Of a DNA stretch of 64,000 nucleotides, positions 58,966-64,000 are shown one piece after another. The notes under the pieces are model-generated. The model was given only the letters and a program-made list of their open reading frames with translations. It made no database searches and was not told the DNA's origin. The stretch comes from Kocuria carniphila. Lineage in GTDB: Bacteria; Actinomycetota; Actinomycetes; Actinomycetales; Micrococcaceae. The DNA lies in assembly GCF_004136555.1 (NCBI RefSeq), contig NZ_NOIT01000016.1, positions 1 to 64,000 of the forward strand. The letters are read 5' to 3'. A program made the translations under genes and the position numbers. The first letter of the stretch is position 1. Each line of letters begins with the position of its first letter.

Positions 58966-60680
58966 ATTCACCAGAAACCACCGAGAACTCCGGCGCTCCC
59001 TGGGCGGACCCGTCCTCGCAGGGCACGGTTGATGTAGCCCCCGAGTCACTGCGACCCACCGGCCCCTCCGGTCCGTCGACGCACGCGCGTTCCATTGGTC
59101 CGCTCACCGAGGGCCTGCGCCTGGCAGCGCTGAAATGGCACCTGCTGATCAACACCCTCACGCGCAGCACATGGATCCTGGTCGGCACCATTCTGGGCGC
59201 CCTGTACATGCTGTTCATCGTGGGATCATTCGGCTCTGGACTGTTCATGGTGGCCAACGAGTCGCCGGAAGTGATCCGCACCGTGGCCGTCTTCTTCGGC
59301 ACGGTGTTGCTCCTGGGATGGTGGATCATCCCTGTTGTGAGTTCCAAGGCGGATTCCAGCCTGGATCCGTCGCGACTGGCGCTGTTCCCGCTGCGTATTT
59401 CCGGAATTCAGATCGGTCAGATCCTGGGGGCCGTGATCGGCATCCCGGGTATCGCAACGCTCCTGATCACGGCGGCGTGGATTACCTCGTGGCGTGCATC
59501 GGGTCTTGCTCTGGCCGTCGCTCTTCCGTGCGCACTACTGGGGTTGTTGTTGGCGTTCACCGGGTCCCGGGCCGTCACCGCCCTGTCCGCAAACTTCAAC
59601 AAGCAGCGCCGCGCCGGTGAAATCATCTCGATCGTCCTGCTGGGCCTCGTGGTGTTGCTGGGTCCGCTGTTCGCGCTGATCGGTCGCGGTATCGACCAGG
59701 TGTGGGAACAGCTCCCGACCTGGGCAGGGTACCTCGCCTGGACGCCCTTGGGTGCCGCGTGGGCCATTCCCGCCGACGTCGCTGACGGCCAGTGGGTCAC
59801 GGCGCTCGCACGATTGGCCATCTCCTTGGCCACGCTCGTGCTGCTCGCTGTCGTCTGGCGGGTTGCTCTGCGCCGCGCGCTGTCGGATGCCACCGGCGAC
59901 GCCGCCCGGTCCGGTTCCAAGTCGGTGTCCGGGGTGGGCCTGTTCGGCCGACTGCCCGCCACTGGATGGGGCGCCGTGATGGCTCGTTGCCTGACCTACT
60001 GGTTCAAGGACCCCCGATACTCGGCCACGTTGTTGATCCTTCCGGCCATGGCCGCGGCCTTCTGGTTCATCAGCGGGGATGGAACCGGACCCATCTGGGC
60101 ACTGGCGTGTTTCGTCGCGCTGCTCATGGCGTACTCGATTTCCGCGGATGTGGGCTATGACAACACCGCCTTCACATTGCATCTCCTGGCACCGGTCAAG
60201 GGAAGCGACGATCGCCTGGGCAGGGCGCTGGCCATGTTCTGCATCGCCGTGCCGTTCCTAATCGCGATGCTGGCGCTGACCATGATCCGCACGGGCGGCT
60301 GGGCCTACCTACCCGGCATGATCGGCATTTGTGCCGCCCTGCTGTTGGCCGGCGCCGGGGTGGTGTCGGTCATGTCCGCCCGGTACACGTACCCCGTGCC
60401 ACCCCCGGGTGCTTCCCCGATGAAGACCCCGCAGGGTTACACGTTGCTCAACGTGATCATTCAGTTTGTCATCCTGGCAGCCGTGGCGCTCATGGCGCTT
60501 CCCCCGGTGATCCTGGTGATCGTCCAGGTGGTGTCCGGCGAGGCCATGTGGGGCTGGCTCGCGTTGGCCGTGGGCGTCGTGGAAGGCCTGGGGATCTTCT
60601 GGCTGGGCATCGTGCTCGGCGGCAAGTGGCTGGACCGCCGCGGTCCGGAGCTGCTGCAGGAGGTGGCGCAGTACCGGTAG
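58947..60680 (+). CDS. ABC transporter permease (multi-helix exporter subunit)
   Basis: A 577-residue membrane protein with about fourteen hydrophobic segments and a hydrophilic N-terminus (~50 residues). No named motif is recognised beyond a general ABC-2-like exporter layout. GGGGGAGGG lies before the ATG. It is the partner of the ATPase that overlaps its start. The next gene (DUF3039) is 180 nt away behind its own promoter. Confidence 0.85.
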   Translation: MASTRVNSPETTENSGAPWADPSSQGTVDVAPESLRPTGPSGPSTHARSIGPLTEGLRLAALKWHLLINTLTRSTWILVGTILGALYMLFIVGSFGSGLFMVANESPEVIRTVAVFFGTVLLLGWWIIPVVSSKADSSLDPSRLALFPLRISGIQIGQILGAVIGIPGIATLLITAAWITSWRASGLALAVALPCALLGLLLAFTGSRAVTALSANFNKQRRAGEIISIVLLGLVVLLGPLFALIGRGIDQVWEQLPTWAGYLAWTPLGAAWAIPADVADGQWVTALARLAISLATLVLLAVVWRVALRRALSDATGDAARSGSKSVSGVGLFGRLPATGWGAVMARCLTYWFKDPRYSATLLILPAMAAAFWFISGDGTGPIWALACFVALLMAYSISADVGYDNTAFTLHLLAPVKGSDDRLGRALAMFCIAVPFLIAMLALTMIRTGGWAYLPGMIGICAALLLAGAGVVSVMSARYTYPVPPPGASPMKTPQGYTLLNVIIQFVILAAVALMALPPVILVIVQVVSGEAMWGWLALAVGVVEGLGIFWLGIVLGGKWLDRRGPELLQEVAQYR

Positions 60681-60847
60681 CGAGGCTGATGGTCGGATTG
60701 CTCACACCGGCCCTTTCGCACCGTGCTTCCGTAACCTGCCTCCAAGGCGCCGTTCCCTAACGGTCGCCGGGCAAACAGCACCCGCAACGCCTCAGCGTCC
60801 AGAGTTCTTTCAGAGCCTGGGCGCTGAGTCGTGTCCGGACCCGGGGG

Positions 60848-60853
60848 TAGACT
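60848..60853 (+). promoter_or_regulatory. Leaderless -10 box of the DUF3039 gene
   Basis: TAGACT, 7 nt, then ATG at 60861. Upstream, CTCAGCGTCCAG and CTGGGCGCTGAG form a 12-bp inverted repeat around 60791-60827. Confidence 0.55.
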
Positions 60854-60860
60854 GTCGGCC

Positions 60861-61208
60861 ATGGAGAACACCGCAGCATCGATGAGCACTGGCACCACCG
60901 TTGAGCACCGCTCCACGGTGACCAACGGCCTGTTCGGCCGCAAGCCGGACACCGTGGGAGGCACCTCCACCATTGAGCGCGAGGACACGCGTCAGCTGCA
61001 GGAACCCGGCGATCACGAACGGTTCTCCCACTACGTGCGCAAAGAAAAGATCATGGAATCTGCGCTGTCCGGTGAACCCGTGATCGCCCTGTGCGGCAAG
61101 GTGTGGTTGCCCGGTCGCGATCCCCAGAAGTTCCCCGTCTGCCCCGCGTGCAAGGAGATTTATCAGGGTCTCCGCCCGGGCAAGGACGACTCGGACAACA
61201 ACAACTAA
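60861..61208 (+). CDS. DUF3039 zinc-binding protein
   Basis: A 115-residue actinobacterial protein of unknown role. It has a polar N-terminus, FSHYVRKEKIMESALSGEPV, and a C-terminal metal-type pattern ALCGK...VCPACKEIYQ with three Cys residues. The ATG at 60861 is chosen over an upstream frame because a TAGACT box lies 7 nt before it. In actinobacteria the gene often stands next to an SF2 helicase, as here. Confidence 0.85.
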   Translation: MENTAASMSTGTTVEHRSTVTNGLFGRKPDTVGGTSTIEREDTRQLQEPGDHERFSHYVRKEKIMESALSGEPVIALCGKVWLPGRDPQKFPVCPACKEIYQGLRPGKDDSDNNN

Positions 61209-61273
61209 GCACCAAGAGCACTCAGCATCAAGCACAGAATTCGTTGCGCGGGCCCATCGGTCGCGTGACCGGC

Positions 61274-61295
61274 GGCGCCCGCGCTCGCGGGCGCC
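61274..61295 (+). terminator. Hairpin between DUF3039 and helicase genes
   Basis: GGCGCCCGCG (61274-61283) pairs with CGCGGGCGCC (61286-61295), loop CT, then TTG. Possible partial terminator that would reduce read-through into the helicase gene. Confidence 0.45.
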
Positions 61296-61372
61296 TTGTG
61301 CTGTGCGGGACCACGCGGCGTCGTCGCGCCCGGAGAACCGCGCGGTACGTACGCGGAGAGGACGAGCACTAC

Positions 61373-63178
61373 GTGTCTGAAGGCGATCAACTAGACCTGT
61401 TCGGAGCGGCGGCGGACCTGCCGCCGGCATACCCGGATCGCGCGGCGTGGGGTACGGCGCCCAAGCTGCGTGCGTGGCAGGCGGAGGCCATCCGACGCTA
61501 CGAGGAAGCCCAGCCGCGAGATTTCATGGCGGTCGCAACGCCGGGAGCCGGTAAGACGACCTTCGCGTTGACGGTGGCCAAGAAACTCCACGATTCGGGC
61601 AAGATCCAGCGCATCACCGTGGTCACCCCCACCGAGCACCTCAAGCGCCAGTGGGCCGACGCCGCCGCGCGCGTGGGACTCGCACTGGACCCCAATTTCA
61701 AGAACGCGGACGGCAGCCACGGCTCCGCCTACATGGGGGCCGCCGTGACCTACGCGCAGGTGGCCAACAAACCCCTGTTGCATCGGGCGCGCACCGAGGC
61801 CGGGCGCACCCTGGTGATCATGGACGAGATTCACCACGCCGGCGACGCCCTGTCCTGGGGCGACGGTCTGCGCGAAGCGTTCGAACCCGCCGCGCGTCGT
61901 CTGGCGCTGACCGGTACCCCGTTCCGTTCCGACACCTCGCCCATCCCGTTCGTGACCTATGCGGAGGACCGGGAAGGAATCCGCCGTTCCACCGCTGATT
62001 ACACCTACGGCTACGGGGACGCGCTCAAGGACCACGTGGTGCGCCCGGTGATTTTCATGGCGTACTCGGGGCAAATGCGCTGGCGCACCTCCGCCGGTGA
62101 GGAAATGGCCGCCCAGCTGGGGGAGGGGTTCACCAAGGACATCACCTCGCAGGCGTGGCGCACAGCGCTGGATCCCAACGGACACTGGATCCCGTCCGTC
62201 CTGCAGGCCGCGGATCAACGGTTGACCCAGGTCCGCCGCACGGTACCGGATGCCGGTGGGCTGGTGATCGCGACCGACCATGAGGACGCCAAGGCGTACG
62301 CCGAGCAGCTCACCCTCATCACCGGCCGGCGGCCCACCGTGGTGCTCTCCGACGACAAGACCGCGTCGAACAAGATCGACGAGTTCTCGGAATCGGAAGA
62401 GCGGTGGATGGTGGCCGTGCGCATGGTGTCCGAGGGCGTGGACGTCCCTCGGTTGGCGGTGGGCGTGTACGCGACGTCGACCTCCACCCCGCTGTTCTTC
62501 GCGCAGGCCGTTGGCCGTTTCGTGCGCGCGCGAAAACGCGGCGAGACGGCGTCCGTGTTCCTGCCCTCCGTCCCAGCTCTCATGGGGCTCGCCAACTCCA
62601 TGGAGGAGGAGCGCGACCACGCGCTCGACAAACCCAAGAACATGCCCGGCGTGGTTGATTTCGATCAACCCATGGAGAGCGGCTGGGACGACGACCTGCT
62701 GGAGGAAGCCAACCGCGAGGAGAAAGCGTCGAGCTCCTTGGCCCAAGGCAACTTCGAGGCCCTGGATTCCGATGCTTCGTTCCACGGCGTACTCTTCGAC
62801 GGCGGCGCGTTCGGTGGCGGCGTGGCCGTGGGCTCCGAGGAGGAGGCCGATTTCCTGGGCATCCCGGGACTGCTCGACGCCGAGCAGGTCTCCACTTTGC
62901 TGCGCGAACGGCAGACCCGCCATGCCCAGCGGCGCTCCGGCGACGCACCGGCGGAACCGCCCGCGCCCGCGGTGCCGGATCACCGTCGACTGAAAGAACT
63001 GCGATCCCAACTGTCCAAGAACGTGTCCGCGTGGTCCGCGCGCACCGGAACTCCGCACGGCATCATCCACAATCAATTGCGTGAGAAGTGCGGTGGCCCG
63101 GCGGTCGCTCAGGCGAGCGAGGATCAAATCACAGCACGGTTAGCCCTGCTGCAACGGTGGTTCATCGGACGGAAGTAA
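61373..63178 (+). CDS. SF2 DEAD/DEAH-type helicase
   Basis: A 601-residue superfamily 2 helicase. N-terminal Q/P-loop TPGAGKTTFAL, IMDEIHHAGD (Walker B DEIH), LTGTPFRSD (motif III), and C-terminal EGVDVPRLA and QAVGRFVR (motifs V and VI). The last ~150 residues are an acidic/basic extension without a named domain. GTG 61373 has GGAGAGGA 10 nt upstream; the open frame upstream overlaps DUF3039 and is a shadow. RNA or DNA remodelling role is not known. Followed by a perfect bidirectional hairpin. Confidence 0.92.
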   Translation: MSEGDQLDLFGAAADLPPAYPDRAAWGTAPKLRAWQAEAIRRYEEAQPRDFMAVATPGAGKTTFALTVAKKLHDSGKIQRITVVTPTEHLKRQWADAAARVGLALDPNFKNADGSHGSAYMGAAVTYAQVANKPLLHRARTEAGRTLVIMDEIHHAGDALSWGDGLREAFEPAARRLALTGTPFRSDTSPIPFVTYAEDREGIRRSTADYTYGYGDALKDHVVRPVIFMAYSGQMRWRTSAGEEMAAQLGEGFTKDITSQAWRTALDPNGHWIPSVLQAADQRLTQVRRTVPDAGGLVIATDHEDAKAYAEQLTLITGRRPTVVLSDDKTASNKIDEFSESEERWMVAVRMVSEGVDVPRLAVGVYATSTSTPLFFAQAVGRFVRARKRGETASVFLPSVPALMGLANSMEEERDHALDKPKNMPGVVDFDQPMESGWDDDLLEEANREEKASSSLAQGNFEALDSDASFHGVLFDGGAFGGGVAVGSEEEADFLGIPGLLDAEQVSTLLRERQTRHAQRRSGDAPAEPPAPAVPDHRRLKELRSQLSKNVSAWSARTGTPHGIIHNQLREKCGGPAVAQASEDQITARLALLQRWFIGRK

Positions 63179-63219
63179 TTGTCCCGGTGTCCCTCTCGGG
63201 CACCGAACGGACCGACCAC

Positions 63220-63257
63220 GACAATGGCTCCGAACCTGATGGTTCGGAGCCATTGTC
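63220..63257. terminator. Bidirectional terminator, helicase / nicotinamidase
   Basis: A perfect 17-bp stem (63220-63236 with 63241-63257) with a TGAT loop between convergent genes. Confidence 0.9.
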
Positions 63258-63308
63258 CTGTGGTCACCGGGGGCCTAATGCTTCAGGCTCAGTGCGGGTC
63301 AGGGCACC

Positions 63309-63926
63309 TCAGTCGAGGTCCTCGACCACCGCGACACCGGCGTCCGCGAGTTCCGCGGTGGCGCCCTCGCCGGACTCCTTGGCCACGGGAGCGGTCAGCG
63401 GGAGCAACACCCGGGTCTCGTAGCCGGCGTCCACGGCGTCCTTCGCTGTGGCCTGCACGCAGTAGTCGAGGGCGAGCCCCACGACGTCCACGGCTTCGAT
63501 GTCGTGCTCCTGAAGCCAGTCGTCCAGGTTGATCCGTTCCTCATCGGCGTCCTCGGGGTCCTCACCCATGGGGACGTCCACGTCCGGTGCGGACAGGCCT
63601 TCGAAACCGGAGTAGGCGGCGTCGTAGGCACCCTTGCGGAAGAATTCCGTGACGTAGTCGGTGTCGAAGTTCGAGTGGGTCTCGGCTCCTTCGGTCTCGG
63701 CCACGCAGTGCACCGGCCAGCTGGACACGAAGTCCGGGTCGTCACTGAAATGAGATCCCGGATCGATGTGCCAGTCCTGCGTCGCGGCGACCACCTGGTA
63801 ATCGGTGTGGTGGTCCTCCAGGAATTCCGAGATCTGTGCGGCGACCGCGGCGCCGCCGGTCACGGCCAGGCTGCCGCCCTCACAGAAGTCGTTCTGAACG
63901 TCAACGATGATGAGTGCTGTGCGCAC
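63309..63926 (-). CDS. pncA: Nicotinamidase / isochorismatase-family hydrolase (PncA type)
   Basis: A 205-residue cysteine hydrolase that would convert nicotinamide to nicotinate. Catalytic triad candidates are Asp9 (IIVDVQNDF), Lys98 (FFRKGAYDA) and Cys156 (LALDYCVQAT); metal ligands Asp51, His53 and His59 lie in DWHIDPGSH. There is an acidic insertion (DVPMGEDPEDADEER) between the Lys and Cys blocks. AAGGAGG lies 5 nt before the GTG start. The upstream gene on the same strand is a probable pncB, which fits an NAD-salvage operon. Confidence 0.93.
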   Translation of the reverse strand: MRTALIIVDVQNDFCEGGSLAVTGGAAVAAQISEFLEDHHTDYQVVAATQDWHIDPGSHFSDDPDFVSSWPVHCVAETEGAETHSNFDTDYVTEFFRKGAYDAAYSGFEGLSAPDVDVPMGEDPEDADEERINLDDWLQEHDIEAVDVVGLALDYCVQATAKDAVDAGYETRVLLPLTAPVAKESGEGATAELADAGVAVVEDLD

Positions 63927-63940
63927 GGGTGCCTCCTTGA

Positions 63941-64000
63941 TCAGTGTGCGGTTCCGGGTTCGATGACCGTGGGGATCACAGGTTCACCCTCGGACAATCG
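63941..64000 (-). CDS. pncB: Nicotinate phosphoribosyltransferase, C-terminal end (partial)
   Basis: Only the last 19 codons and a TGA are inside the window (C-terminal peptide includes LSEGEPVIPTVIEPG). The LSxGEPxIPT pattern and the position right before pncA suggest nicotinate phosphoribosyltransferase, which uses the nicotinate made by PncA. The rest lies beyond the right edge. Confidence 0.55.
   Translation of the reverse strand, partial: RLSEGEPVIPTVIEPGTAH

Overview
The window is 64 kb of ordinary-looking chromosome from a high-GC Gram-positive actinobacterium, most likely a member of the Micrococcaceae. Markers that point there are a single-chain KGD-type 2-oxoglutarate dehydrogenase, a SigR/RsrA-type redox sigma and zinc anti-sigma pair, a 24-codon bL37 ribosomal protein gene, a NucS mismatch endonuclease, a MurA with Asp instead of the catalytic Cys, a DUF3039 zinc protein, a Rho with a huge polar insertion, and many genes whose -10 box (TAGACT or TAGGCT type) lies only 6-8 nt before the start codon, as in leaderless actinobacterial mRNAs. 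No prophage, transposase, CRISPR array or rRNA operon is visible. Genus assignment is inference.

Layout. 0.3-7 kb: a Gly/Gln/Tyr/Asn-rich membrane protein; a leftward operon doxX-like, aroA, rsgA, hisN; then rightward sigR-rsrA, the convergent bL37 gene and an SGNH-like protein. 7-18.4 kb: kgd (leftward) and a divergent guaB1-type IMPDH/GMP reductase-like gene, then a zinc-type ABC uptake operon (znuA-like, ATPase, permease) behind a promoter with three TTGAGAATG elements, converging on a diacylglycerol-kinase-like gene and a Fur-family regulator; then an MBL-fold hydrolase and a HIT protein. 18.4-26.1 kb: a giant hrpA helicase, a TrpXYZ-like ABC uptake operon with a small membrane protein, and tRNA-Arg(CCG).

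26.2-38.5 kb is a block whose order is well known from other actinobacteria: argS, lysA, hom, thrC, thrB, rho, prfA, prmC, tsaC (Arg-tRNA charging, lysine and threonine synthesis, transcription and translation termination, tRNA t6A modification). 38.6-43.5 kb holds an envelope-glycan module (NAD-epimerase, two GT2 glycosyltransferases, a membrane CapD/PglF-like dehydratase) lying between tsaC and wecA. From there a nearly gapless run goes wecA, two small AtpI-like genes and the complete F1Fo ATP synthase set atpBEFHAGDC, then murA.

54-64 kb: cspA, nucS, an AI-2E-family membrane protein, a YbbN-like thioredoxin/TPR protein, an ABC exporter pair, DUF3039 plus an SF2 helicase, and an NAD-salvage pair (a nicotinamidase and the tail of a probable pncB running off the right edge). 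Strong inverted-repeat terminators separate most convergent units.

The most interesting signals are regulatory and structural rather than a new mobile system: a two-promoter, two-start sigR arrangement; the pervasive leaderless architecture; the zinc operon with a candidate Fur-family operator; an SGNH protein lacking the nucleophilic Ser; a TsaC with a 140-residue acidic tail; and the glycan module in an otherwise conserved chromosomal block.
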